DNA of 64,000 bases from Kluyvera ascorbata_C (GTDB lineage Bacteria > Pseudomonadota > Gammaproteobacteria > Enterobacterales > Enterobacteriaceae): NCBI RefSeq assembly GCF_044197065.1, contig NZ_JBIQOI010000002.1, positions 682,001 through 746,000 on the forward strand, in the 5' to 3' direction. A program made the position numbers and the translations under genes. Positions 53,038 to 62,053 of this stretch are shown one piece after another. The notes under the pieces are model-generated. The model had not been told where the DNA came from. It searched no databases and saw only the letters and a list, made by a program, of their open reading frames with translations. Position 1 is the first letter of the stretch. The number at the start of each line of letters is the position of its first letter.

Positions 53038-54340
53038 GCGCCTGTACCTTGGCTCCGTAATCATTAATCGACTGCCATTTAGCCGGCAGTCCGGTGAAAT
53101 CTGCTTGCGCCACGCCCAAACGTACGGCCTGGTCTACCACGATCCTCGCCACGTCGAAGTGACGCGCACGCGGATACTGCACCAGGTATTCTTTGACCAC
53201 CAGACCGAGGTCCAGCGGCAGCTGTTTGGTTCGATAGATAGCCAACTGTTCTTCAATTAGCGCGGCGAGCTGTTCGCGAATTTCGTTAAATTCTTCGTAC
53301 TCTAAATCCGGCGGAAGTTCCCCGGTAACCTCTTCATCGCGCAGCGTCATCTCTTCATCACGCATATCGAGCAGACGGTCGGCGCTGGCATAGGTGAGCG
53401 CCCATGGCGCGTCGAAGTAAGACTGCACCGACTGGCGCAAACGCTGAGCAAAGACGCGGTTTTTATCCATATCGATAGCGGTACGGATAAATTTATGCAC
53501 GTGGCGGTCGTAGCCAATCCACAGGTCAATCGCCTGCTGGCCCCAGCTTACGATACGGTCAAGCTTGCTTTGCAGATCGAACACTAAACGATCGACAAAG
53601 TGCAGATCGTTATGACTCAACGTAGCATCCTGAATACGCAGCAAGTTGGCCTGTAGCTTGTCGCCTGCGGCATCTAACGTATCCTGCAGTTCGCGTAGGG
53701 TGCCGGAGGTTTCAGAAAGCAGCAGTTCACAGCTGGAGATAGCCGCGCGCCAGTCTTTATTCAGCAACTGCGCGATGTCGTCTTTCACCGATTGCTGCTG
53801 CTCATCCATAATGCGCTGCGTCAGATCAATGCTGTCAAAAATCTCGGCCACTGAGTATTTCAGCGGGGCGTAGACGTTTCGATGCCAGTGAAATTCATCG
53901 CCACCCTCGTCGGCGGCGTCCGCCGCACGCTTCAGCTCGCTGGCAACAATCGACAGCTGCATGGAGAGGCGCAGAGTGGAGAATTCACGCTGACGAATAT
54001 AATAGTCGGTGATGCCAATCCCCAGCGGAGTCAGACGATAAATGGCGTTGCCTTCCGTGATTTCGCTGGTAAAGCGGTTCAGCAGACGTTGGCGAACCAG
54101 GTCGTTAATCGCGTTATTGGCACGCGTCCCGATGGTTTCACTGGTTTGCTCAAACGCATCACTGACGTGACGGAACGCGTCCACCAGCTCGCCTTCCGTC
54201 ATTTCACCTTCCAGTCGTTCTCCGTTCAGCGTTGCAATAGCCAGCAAAAACGAGAGCCTATCGACGGGTAGCGAAATGGCGAAATCATTTTTCCTGGCCC
54301 AGGCAACCAGTTCGGGGACTGTCTGGGAAAATTCACTCAT
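53018..54340 (-). CDS. mukF: MukF, kleisin subunit of MukBEF
   Basis: This 440-residue kleisin bridges MukB heads. It has an N-terminal winged-helix dimerisation domain (SEFSQTVPELVAWARKNDF), a helical middle and a C-terminal winged helix that contacts the MukB cap. It overlaps cmoM by 8 nt upstream and mukE by 20 nt downstream, a tightly coupled arrangement that is conserved in E. coli. Confidence 0.98.
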   Translation of the reverse strand: MSEFSQTVPELVAWARKNDFAISLPVDRLSFLLAIATLNGERLEGEMTEGELVDAFRHVSDAFEQTSETIGTRANNAINDLVRQRLLNRFTSEITEGNAIYRLTPLGIGITDYYIRQREFSTLRLSMQLSIVASELKRAADAADEGGDEFHWHRNVYAPLKYSVAEIFDSIDLTQRIMDEQQQSVKDDIAQLLNKDWRAAISSCELLLSETSGTLRELQDTLDAAGDKLQANLLRIQDATLSHNDLHFVDRLVFDLQSKLDRIVSWGQQAIDLWIGYDRHVHKFIRTAIDMDKNRVFAQRLRQSVQSYFDAPWALTYASADRLLDMRDEEMTLRDEEVTGELPPDLEYEEFNEIREQLAALIEEQLAIYRTKQLPLDLGLVVKEYLVQYPRARHFDVARIVVDQAVRLGVAQADFTGLPAKWQSINDYGAKVQAHVIDKY

Positions 54341-55127
54341 CGTTTATCCTTGTTTCTGTCTGCGGCTTCAGCGCGGTGACATGAATATAGCGCCCCAGGC
54401 TAATATAAGGTTCCTGGCGGCAATAGCGCGTTTCAAGCTCCAGCAAAATATCAAAACTGTTTTTTTGCATCTGTTTATCGCGCAAATAGTCATGAAACAC
54501 CCGCACACCGGTTTTCCCGTCAATTTGCCAGCCACTCTCTTCCAGCCAGCGATAGACCTGCTGCGGATCGCGCGGGTAGTTCGGCGACAGCGTACGTCTT
54601 TTCTTTTTCGGCATGCCTAACGCCACGTAGTCGAAGTTGCCGACCACCATGTTACGCATCAACAGACCGTTTGCATTGTAGAACATTAATGATAATGCGC
54701 CGCCCGGACGTAGCACCGACCACAGCGTGTTAAGCACGTCCTGCGGTTCGGCCACCCACTCCAGCACAGCATGGAACAATATCAGATCAACCGGGCTTTC
54801 CAAATGCTCAGCCACATCCTGGACCGCGCATTGTACGAAATGCATGTTGTGGCTCACACCTTTCTCGCAGGCGGCCTGAGTTGCCCGAGCGATCATTTCT
54901 TCAGAAAGATCGCATAGCGTGACGTGATGGCCACGTTCCGCCATTTTGATGGCCGTCTGGCCTTCACCACCGCCGGCATCGAGGATACGCAGCGGCTGCG
55001 GCCCCATTTTAGCCAGCAGCGCGTCAAGATCTTGCCACAGAATAGCCTGGCGCAGCTGTCCCTTCGTGGTGCCGTATATATTGCGGGAAAACTTATCCGC
55101 AATGTCATCGAAATTGCGATCCTTCAC
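54333..55127 (-). CDS. cmoM: CmoM, tRNA 5-carboxymethoxyuridine methyltransferase
   Basis: This 264-residue SAM methyltransferase (SmtA) makes mcmo5U at the wobble position of certain tRNAs; tRNA-Ser(UGA), encoded by serT in this window, is a known substrate. The SAM loop ILDAGGGEGQTAIKMAERGH and the following acidic LCDLSEEM are clear. It is the first gene of the muk operon and is divergent from elyC. Confidence 0.95.
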   Translation of the reverse strand: MKDRNFDDIADKFSRNIYGTTKGQLRQAILWQDLDALLAKMGPQPLRILDAGGGEGQTAIKMAERGHHVTLCDLSEEMIARATQAACEKGVSHNMHFVQCAVQDVAEHLESPVDLILFHAVLEWVAEPQDVLNTLWSVLRPGGALSLMFYNANGLLMRNMVVGNFDYVALGMPKKKRRTLSPNYPRDPQQVYRWLEESGWQIDGKTGVRVFHDYLRDKQMQKNSFDILLELETRYCRQEPYISLGRYIHVTALKPQTETRINDE

Positions 55128-55251
55128 AGGACATCCTCACATCGCCAGTGACAAAGGGGCTATTTTGTCACACCCACGGCGATAATGAAGCTATCTGGTG
55201 TAATATCGCTGCATTCATACGGTTGGATGGTTAAAAAAGGAACGGTGCCGA

Positions 55252-56031
55252 ATGCTTTTTACGCTGAAAAAGTATATTGGCGGCATGATGCTGCCGCTGC
55301 CCCTGCTTCTGTTACTGATAGGTTTGGGAATATTCCTGGTCTGGTTCACCCGCTTTCAAAAATTGGGCAAAGGGGCCATTACCGTAGGATGGGTAACATT
55401 GCTGCTGTTGAGCCTCCAGCCGGTCGCTGACGGATTACTCAAACCCATTGAGGATAAATACCCTACCTGGCAAGGTGAAGAACCGGTGCAATACGTCGTC
55501 GTCCTTGGCGGGGGTTACACCTGGAACCCTGACTGGGCACCCAGCTCGAATCTTATCAACAACAGTTTGCCAAGGCTGACCGAGGGCATCCGGTTATGGC
55601 AGGCTAATCCTGGGGCGAAGATGATATTCACCGGCGCGCGGGCAAAAACGAATGCGGTGAGTACCGCTGAAGCTGGCGCGAGGGTCGCAGAGAGCCTTGG
55701 CGTACCGCGCAGCGAGATTATTGTCCTGGACACGCCGAAAGATACCGAAGAAGAGGCCAGCGCCGTGAAAGCCGCCATTGGCGAAGCGCCGTTCCTGCTC
55801 GTCACCTCGGCCTCTCACCTGCCCCGCGCAATGATCTTCTTCCAGCACGTCGGGCTGCATCCTTTGCCGGCACCGGCCAATCAGCTAGCCATTACGTCAC
55901 CGCTTAACCCATGGGAGCGAATCATTCCCTCCCCGGTCTGGCTGATGCACAGCGACCGGGTCGGGTATGAAACCCTGGGGCGAGTCTGGCAGTGGTTGAA
56001 AGGCGATTCAGGAGAGCCAGGGGAGCAGTGA
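55252..56031 (+). CDS. elyC: ElyC, envelope biogenesis factor (DUF218)
   Basis: This 259-residue protein has two N-terminal membrane helices (about 10-30 and 38-58) and a periplasmic DUF218 domain with VVVLGGGYTWN, MIFTGARAKTN and VTSASHLPRAM. In E. coli it is needed for peptidoglycan assembly at low temperature. Its last 24 nt overlap the 3' end of ycbJ on the other strand. Confidence 0.95.
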   Translation: MLFTLKKYIGGMMLPLPLLLLLIGLGIFLVWFTRFQKLGKGAITVGWVTLLLLSLQPVADGLLKPIEDKYPTWQGEEPVQYVVVLGGGYTWNPDWAPSSNLINNSLPRLTEGIRLWQANPGAKMIFTGARAKTNAVSTAEAGARVAESLGVPRSEIIVLDTPKDTEEEASAVKAAIGEAPFLLVTSASHLPRAMIFFQHVGLHPLPAPANQLAITSPLNPWERIIPSPVWLMHSDRVGYETLGRVWQWLKGDSGEPGEQ

Positions 56032-56901
56032 TTTTGAGGCCAAATCGAAGTTGGCCCGGCTGAATTTGCCGGTGTTGACCAACTGCTCAACCTCATCCCA
56101 CAGCAGATACAGCCAGCGCCGCCAGAGAAACGCTTCTGAGACCGGCGCGCGCTGAAGATAGTGCCACAGCAGCTGTTCCGCTTGCCCTCCCTCGTGCAGA
56201 CGAAACAGCTCATATTCCCGTGGCGCCCAGAGAATCGCCCCTGGCCCCACCATCGCCAGCAGCTGATCGCTGCGGGAATCTTTCAGCATACTACGCAGAG
56301 TCAGGTGCCCGTGCACCAGTACGCAGTTATCGCTAAAGCCATCAAACAGCGCATCGAGACACTCACGGGTGCGAAACAGCAGCCGCTTATCCTGCATGGT
56401 CAGCCCGGTATTCTGGTAAAGATTGAGCGTCCCCCACAGCACTTCAATACGCTGGCGATACCAGTGCGGCCAGCTATTTTCCTGCGTGCCGTCAACGAAG
56501 CCAACGCAGCCTGAGCTGTCCACCCGGTGCCATGCCAGCAGCGCTTCCACAATTTGATCTTTTAGGGCGTCCCACCGCTCAGGGTTACGGGTGGGCGCTT
56601 CAACAGGTACGCCGCGCAGGCGCTCAAGCAACAGTACGTCTGGCCCCGGATGCTCTTCATGCGTCATCACCCCATATACCACCGGCATCCGCACCGTGCC
56701 ATGACGGGCCAGCGAGGAGATTTTCCACGCCAGCTGGCGCGCTACGCCCGGCGATGAAAAGCTCCTCGCCACCAGCGGCATGGGATTTCCTTCGGCATCA
56801 TACAGTGACCACAGCGCGGTATCCGTCTGCTCGTTAATACATTCCACGCGGCTGAGCGATTCTCCCAACAGGTGGCTGAGTTCTGCACGTAGCTGTTCCA
56901 T
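56008..56901 (-). CDS. ycbJ: YcbJ, phosphotransferase-fold protein of unknown function
   Basis: This 297-residue protein has an aminoglycoside-phosphotransferase/kinase-like layout. A GYTPLVARSF-like lysine-free ATP loop is replaced by GNPMPLVARSFSSPG. The loop NCVLVHGHLTLRSMLKD corresponds to the catalytic loop HGD-x4-N, but the aspartate and asparagine are not in their usual places, so it may not be an active kinase. The match to E. coli YcbJ is full length. It overlaps elyC tail to tail. Confidence 0.88.
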   Translation of the reverse strand: MEQLRAELSHLLGESLSRVECINEQTDTALWSLYDAEGNPMPLVARSFSSPGVARQLAWKISSLARHGTVRMPVVYGVMTHEEHPGPDVLLLERLRGVPVEAPTRNPERWDALKDQIVEALLAWHRVDSSGCVGFVDGTQENSWPHWYRQRIEVLWGTLNLYQNTGLTMQDKRLLFRTRECLDALFDGFSDNCVLVHGHLTLRSMLKDSRSDQLLAMVGPGAILWAPREYELFRLHEGGQAEQLLWHYLQRAPVSEAFLWRRWLYLLWDEVEQLVNTGKFSRANFDLASKSLLPWLS

Positions 56902-57051
56902 GTCAGATTACCCCTATAAAAGCCATTGCTTTCATAATGAGCATATGAAATATGAATTTCACCAGACAAGATCAAAATTGAAACAGAAAGTCAGGAAATA
57001 CTCGATAGGCACCCAATAATGTTGCCCCCTCAGAACAAGGGGGCGACAGGA

Positions 57052-57798
57052 TTACTTCAGCTCAGCGCGAACGCGGGCCAGGTCTTCCGGTGTATCCACG
57101 CCCGTGCCCGGTACTTCTTTCGCCACGGCAACGTGTATTTTTTCACCGTACCACAGCACACGCAGCTGCTCGAGCATCTCAATGTGCTCCAGCGGGCTTG
57201 GCGCCCAGTTGACGTAGCGGCGGATAAATCCAGCACGGTAGCCGTAGATGCCAATGTGGCGCAGCAGCGTATCGCCAATCGCTTCGCGGCTTTTGGCAAA
57301 ACGATCGCGATCCCACGGGATCGTGGCACGTGAGAAGTACAGCGCATAGCCGTCTTTATCCATAACCACTTTTACCGCGTTCGGATTAAAGGCTTCTTCT
57401 GCATCATGGATCGGCACCGCAAGCGTTGCCATACCGGAATGGCTGGCCGCCAGGTTTTCCGCTACCTGGCGGATAATGACCGCCGGGATCATCGGCTCGT
57501 CACCCTGCACGTTAACGATAACGGTATCATCGCTAAAACCGCATTTCTCGACCACTTCAGCCAAACGCTCGGTTCCGGACTGGTGATCGGCTCGGGTCAT
57601 ACACACTTCGCCACCAGCCGCTTCGACGGCTTTCGCTACGTCCGTATGGTCAGTGGCTACAATGATGCGATCGGCTCCGGATTCACGCGCGCGTTCCAGC
57701 ACGTGCACAATCATCGGTTTGCCGTTGATATCCTGTAACGGCTTACCCGGCAGGCGAGTAGACGCAAAACGAGCCGGAATAATGACGACAAAACTCAT
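57052..57798 (-). CDS. kdsB: KdsB, CMP-KDO synthetase
   Basis: This 248-residue enzyme activates 3-deoxy-D-manno-octulosonate with CTP for lipopolysaccharide inner-core assembly. The nucleotide loop VIIPARFASTRLPGKPL and the metal-site region VQGDEPMIPA are intact. Its start overlaps the ycaR stop by 4 nt (ATGA). It belongs with lpxK and msbA upstream in an envelope-building cluster. Confidence 0.98.
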   Translation of the reverse strand: MSFVVIIPARFASTRLPGKPLQDINGKPMIVHVLERARESGADRIIVATDHTDVAKAVEAAGGEVCMTRADHQSGTERLAEVVEKCGFSDDTVIVNVQGDEPMIPAVIIRQVAENLAASHSGMATLAVPIHDAEEAFNPNAVKVVMDKDGYALYFSRATIPWDRDRFAKSREAIGDTLLRHIGIYGYRAGFIRRYVNWAPSPLEHIEMLEQLRVLWYGEKIHVAVAKEVPGTGVDTPEDLARVRAELK

Positions 57799-57977
57799 GG
57801 TCGATTCTCTTCGGCAGCTAAAACGCGGGCTTCGTTTTCCAGCAATACGGGGATTCCGTCACGCAGGGGAAACGCCAGATTATCAAGTTTGCAAATCAGT
57901 TCTTGCTTGTCCTGGCTGTAGTAGAGTTTGCCGTTGCAAACCGGGCAGGCAATAATTTCAAGTAGACGGTGATCCAT
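57795..57977 (-). CDS. ycaR: YcaR, Trm112-like UPF0434 small zinc-type protein
   Basis: This 60-residue protein begins MDHRLLEIIACPVCNGKLYY with a CxxC pair; the second metal-ligand pair of Trm112 zinc fingers is reduced to a single cysteine (ELICKLDN). Its role is unknown. It sits between ycaQ and kdsB and is translationally coupled to kdsB by a 4-nt overlap. The start ATG 57977 is preceded by AGGAGG. Confidence 0.94.
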   Translation of the reverse strand: MDHRLLEIIACPVCNGKLYYSQDKQELICKLDNLAFPLRDGIPVLLENEARVLAAEENRP

Positions 57978-58028
57978 GGTTCCTCCTGATGGGCCGTATC
58001 GAAAACCAGTGCAGCATATCATAGAGCG

Positions 58029-59261
58029 CTACCGGTCTGCGTCAATCTCCCAACCGTGTCGTTGTTCATTAAAGAGTTTTTCAGCTACCGCCCCGAGTTT
58101 CACTCGCGTCGCCCCCTGCCAGCGGGCAAAATCGTTAATAGCCAGACTAAGCCCCTTTTCCAGGTGCTGGCTAACGCGTACGCCCGTTTCCAGGTACAGT
58201 GCAAAAATTTCCAGCACCCCATCTGCACGATGCATCTTACTGTCCATGCGCCCAACGATTTCCCCACGATGCAGCAAAGGCAGTACAAAGTAACCATACT
58301 GGCGTTTCGGTGCTGGCGTGTAGCACTCCAGGCGGTAGGTAAAGTTGAAAAATTGCTCTGCACGTTTGCGATCCCACACCACGGGATCAAACGGTGAAAG
58401 CACGGCGCTATGCGTTGCGTTCAACTTCCCCTGTGCCGCACGCGCCAGTTCCGGCAGTAGGCTCTGGTGTACCCACATTTCACCGAGCTGTTCGACGTCA
58501 ACCGGCACCACCAACTGGCGCTCCTGCCACTCAGCCATTAGTAAATCGAGATTGGGACGGCGCAGACGGTAGTAATCCGCCAACCATTCGGGGCGGAAAA
58601 TGCCCAGGCTGCGAGCACTGTTTTCCAGCATAACGGCTTCGGCCTGTGGTTGGGTCAACGCATCGGTTTCATCATTCCAGCAAGGCATGACGCGTTCCGT
58701 TAGATCGTAAACGCGTTGGAAGTTACGGCGTTCAATAACCATCACTTCCCCGGCGGTAAAGAGGCCTTCGAGATGACGTTTATGCGGTTTCCATTCCCAC
58801 CACCCGCTCTCTCCCTTACGTGGGTGAACGAAATCGGCCGAACGCACCGGACCATTCTGTGCAATATGGGCTTTCAATGCGACGATGTCATCGGCGTGTT
58901 CGTCCATCCAGCTCTGGTGGTACTTCCAGCCCATATTGTGCGGAGAAAGCATCCGATGCCTGACCAGAGGGAAGTCGCTTCGCGGCAGGAAGCAGGCTTC
59001 ATGAGCCCAATACTCCATTAATTCACCGCGAGAAAGCGCCTCATCCAGCCACGCTGGCGAATAAGCACCAAGACGACTGAAGAGCACCAGATAGGGGCTA
59101 CGCGCAACCACGTTGATGGTATCAATCTGCAACAGGGACATTTGCTGAATAGCAGGAAGAATATCGGCCGCTCTAGCCAAGCGGCGCGGGCGGTTAAGTA
59201 ACCCCTGTGCCGCGAGATGAAGATGGCGTGCGGCACGAAGGGTAAGATGCAACTCGGACAT
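58029..59261 (-). CDS. ycaQ: YcaQ (AlkX-type) DNA glycosylase for interstrand cross-links
   Basis: This 410-residue HTH_42 family protein has tandem winged helices. The catalytic QxD motif is in LLQIDTINVVARSPY, and a later conserved stretch reads HATHSAVLSPFDPVVWDRKR. In E. coli it unhooks N7-alkyl cross-links. The length is that of E. coli YcaQ. It is in line with lpxK upstream and ycaR downstream on the minus strand. Confidence 0.94.
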   Translation of the reverse strand: MSELHLTLRAARHLHLAAQGLLNRPRRLARAADILPAIQQMSLLQIDTINVVARSPYLVLFSRLGAYSPAWLDEALSRGELMEYWAHEACFLPRSDFPLVRHRMLSPHNMGWKYHQSWMDEHADDIVALKAHIAQNGPVRSADFVHPRKGESGWWEWKPHKRHLEGLFTAGEVMVIERRNFQRVYDLTERVMPCWNDETDALTQPQAEAVMLENSARSLGIFRPEWLADYYRLRRPNLDLLMAEWQERQLVVPVDVEQLGEMWVHQSLLPELARAAQGKLNATHSAVLSPFDPVVWDRKRAEQFFNFTYRLECYTPAPKRQYGYFVLPLLHRGEIVGRMDSKMHRADGVLEIFALYLETGVRVSQHLEKGLSLAINDFARWQGATRVKLGAVAEKLFNEQRHGWEIDADR

Positions 59262-59291
59262 GCGGACTCCCCTGGTTGTCGCCGAGGCCGG

Positions 59292-60272
59292 TTAGCGTCG
59301 TGCGAGGGTAATCAGTTCCTGAAGCAGCGTCTGCGCGCGGTCACCGGACAGTACAGCGTCGACCGGCAGATACCACCAGTTTTCATGCGCAAAGCGGCGG
59401 CATTTAACCGCATCTTTTTCCGTCATTATTAGCGTCTGGTCGGGGTTAACCAATGCCAGTACGTCGGCTTCGACCAGTGCCTGGTGATCCGCTAGTGCCA
59501 CCGTGCGCACGGGGTGTACGCCGCAGGCATTAAGCGTGGCGAAAAAGCGTGGAGGGTGGCCGATACCGGCCATTGCGACCACATTCGATAGGGTTGATAC
59601 AGGTCGACGCTCGCCGGTTAACAGGTTAATGGCGTCTCCTGGCTGAAGGTGCATCGGAATTTCGCCCGACAATGCTTCACCGCCGTTAACAATACGTGCG
59701 TCCACCGAATCCAGCCTTGACGCCCTCTCACGCATTGGCCCTGCTGGAAGCCACCAGCCGTTACCAAAGCGGCGTACGCCGTCGATAACCACAATCTCTT
59801 TATCGCGCGCCAGACGGTAGTGCTGCAGGCCATCGTCGGTGACGATAAGCTGCAGATCGTGAGCGGCTAACAATGCCTTTACAGCATCGACCCGCACTGG
59901 AGATACGGCAACAGGAGCCCCAGTGCGCTGGAAAATAAGGACAGGCTCATCGCCAGCCTGGTCCGTCGTCGTTTCCGGCGTTAGCAGCAGCGGATAACGT
60001 TCGGCTTTACCGCCGTAACCGCGCGACACCACGCCAACGCGAATCCCCTGACGCTGTAGCTGCTCCACCAACCAGATAACAACTGGCGTTTTACCATTGC
60101 CGCCCGCCGTGAGGTTTCCCACCACCACAACCGGGCAAGGCGCACGCCAGGATTTCTTAATACCAAGCTGATAGCACAGGCGGATGATGCCGCTCACCAG
60201 GCCATACAGCCAGGAGAACGGTAACAGCAGCAGCCAAAGCGGCGATTCGCCTGACCAGATTTTCGCTATCAT
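59292..60272 (-). CDS. lpxK: LpxK, tetraacyldisaccharide 4'-kinase
   Basis: This 326-residue inner-membrane-associated kinase adds the 4' phosphate to make lipid IVA in lipid A synthesis. The P-loop GNLTAGGNGKTPVVIWL and the N-terminal amphipathic membrane segment (LWLLLLPFSWLYGLVSGI) are present. It overlaps the 3' end of msbA by 4 nt (ATGA), and the two are functionally paired: LpxK makes the product that MsbA exports. Confidence 0.98.
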   Translation of the reverse strand: MIAKIWSGESPLWLLLLPFSWLYGLVSGIIRLCYQLGIKKSWRAPCPVVVVGNLTAGGNGKTPVVIWLVEQLQRQGIRVGVVSRGYGGKAERYPLLLTPETTTDQAGDEPVLIFQRTGAPVAVSPVRVDAVKALLAAHDLQLIVTDDGLQHYRLARDKEIVVIDGVRRFGNGWWLPAGPMRERASRLDSVDARIVNGGEALSGEIPMHLQPGDAINLLTGERRPVSTLSNVVAMAGIGHPPRFFATLNACGVHPVRTVALADHQALVEADVLALVNPDQTLIMTEKDAVKCRRFAHENWWYLPVDAVLSGDRAQTLLQELITLARR

Positions 60273-62017
60273 TCGCCAAACTGCATTTTGTGCAGCTGCG
60301 CGTAGACGCCACGATGCGCCAACAGATCGAGATGGCTACCACGCTCCACAATCTGACCATCTTCAACAACGATAATCTCGTCAGCTTGTTCAATGGTCGA
60401 CAAGCGGTGGGCAATCACCAGCGAAGTGCGGTTCTTCTGGAGCTCATCAAGCGCGGCCTGAATCGCACGTTCGGACTCCGTATCCAGCGCCGAGGTGGCT
60501 TCATCAAGGATCAGGATTGGGCTATTGCGCAGCAGCGCACGCGCAATAGCGATACGCTGGCGTTGACCACCGGAAAGCAGCACGCCGTTTTCGCCAATGA
60601 TCGTATCCAGACCATTATCCATTTTATTGATAAAGTCCATCGCGTAGGCCATGCGAGCGGCTTCTTCAATCTGCTCGCGGCTGAACTCGTCGGTACGAGC
60701 ATAGGCAATGTTGTTCGCAACCGTATCATTGAACAAGTGCACATTCTGTGACACCAGCGCAACCTGGTTACGCAGCGAAGTCAGCTTATACTCGCGCAGG
60801 TCGTGACCATCGAGCAGAATCTCACCTTCATCAATGTCGTAAAAGCGGGTTAGCAGGCTGGCGATGGTCGATTTACCCGAACCAGAACGCCCTACCAGTG
60901 CGACCGTTTTCCCTTCTGGAATAGCCAAATTGATGTTTTTCAGCGCCGGTGTTTCACGACCCGGATAGGTAAAGGTCACATTGCGGAATTCAACGTTGCC
61001 TTTAGCACGTTCAACGTCCAGCTTGCCTTCGTCTTTTTCCTGCTCGCTATCAAGGATAGAGAAAAGCGTCTGACAAGCCGCCATCCCGCGCTGGAACTGC
61101 GCGTTGACGTTGGTTAATGACTTCAGCGGACGCATCAGAGCAATCATCGAAGAGAAGACCACGGTGATAGTACCGGCCGTCAGGGTTTCCATTACGCTCG
61201 GGAAGCTCGCCGCGTAAAGCACGAACGCCAACGCCAGCGAAGCAATCAACTGAATAATCGGGTCAGAGATAGAAGACGCAGAAACCAGCTTCATGCCCTG
61301 CAAACGCATCTTGTTGCTGACCTTATCAAAGCGGTGAGTCTCCACTTCCTGGCCGCCGAACATCAGCACTTCTTTATGCCCTTTCAGCATCTGCTCAGCG
61401 CTGGTGGTCACCTGCCCCATGGTGTTCTGCATGTTCTTACTGATGTTACGGAAACGCTTAGAGACGACGCGGATAGCGATCGAAACGATAGGCGCCAGTA
61501 CAATCAAAATAATCGACAGCTGCCAGCTGTAGTAGAACATCATGATGAACAGGCCAATGATAGATGCCCCTTCACGCACTACAGTGATCAGCGCGTTTGA
61601 TGAAGAGGAAGCTACCTGCTCGGAGTCGTAGGTAATACGCGACAACAGGGTACCGGTCGACTGTTTATCGAAGAAAGAAACCGGCATCCCCATCATATGG
61701 CCGAATAACCGGCGACGCATGGTCATAACAACCTTGCCGGAAACCCAAGAGATACAGTAACTAGAAACATAGCTTGTGATGCCACGTAGGATCATCAAGC
61801 CAATAACGACCAGCGGCATCCACAGCAGCACTGAGCGATCTGTTTTACCAAAACCATCATCCAGTAACGGTTTAAGAAGCGATAGCATAAAGGTATCGCT
61901 GGCTGCGTTAAGGATTAACGCAACGCCCGCCACGATCAGCCCTGCTTTGTACGGCGCGATAGTCGGCCAGAGTCGGCGGAAGGTCTGCCACGTGGAGAGA
62001 TCTTTGTCGTTCTGCAT
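60269..62017 (-). CDS. msbA: MsbA, lipid A-core flippase (ABC exporter)
   Basis: This 582-residue half-transporter has six membrane helices (1-330) and a nucleotide-binding domain with Walker A VGRSGSGKSTIAS, signature LSGGQRQRIAIARALL and Walker B ILILDEATSALD. As a dimer it flips core-lipid A across the inner membrane. It is full length and lies between ycaI and lpxK as in E. coli. Confidence 0.99.
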   Translation of the reverse strand: MQNDKDLSTWQTFRRLWPTIAPYKAGLIVAGVALILNAASDTFMLSLLKPLLDDGFGKTDRSVLLWMPLVVIGLMILRGITSYVSSYCISWVSGKVVMTMRRRLFGHMMGMPVSFFDKQSTGTLLSRITYDSEQVASSSSNALITVVREGASIIGLFIMMFYYSWQLSIILIVLAPIVSIAIRVVSKRFRNISKNMQNTMGQVTTSAEQMLKGHKEVLMFGGQEVETHRFDKVSNKMRLQGMKLVSASSISDPIIQLIASLALAFVLYAASFPSVMETLTAGTITVVFSSMIALMRPLKSLTNVNAQFQRGMAACQTLFSILDSEQEKDEGKLDVERAKGNVEFRNVTFTYPGRETPALKNINLAIPEGKTVALVGRSGSGKSTIASLLTRFYDIDEGEILLDGHDLREYKLTSLRNQVALVSQNVHLFNDTVANNIAYARTDEFSREQIEEAARMAYAMDFINKMDNGLDTIIGENGVLLSGGQRQRIAIARALLRNSPILILDEATSALDTESERAIQAALDELQKNRTSLVIAHRLSTIEQADEIIVVEDGQIVERGSHLDLLAHRGVYAQLHKMQFGE

Positions 62018-62053
62018 TCAAAAAACCAGCTTGTGTTGAAATAGCCGCATATT

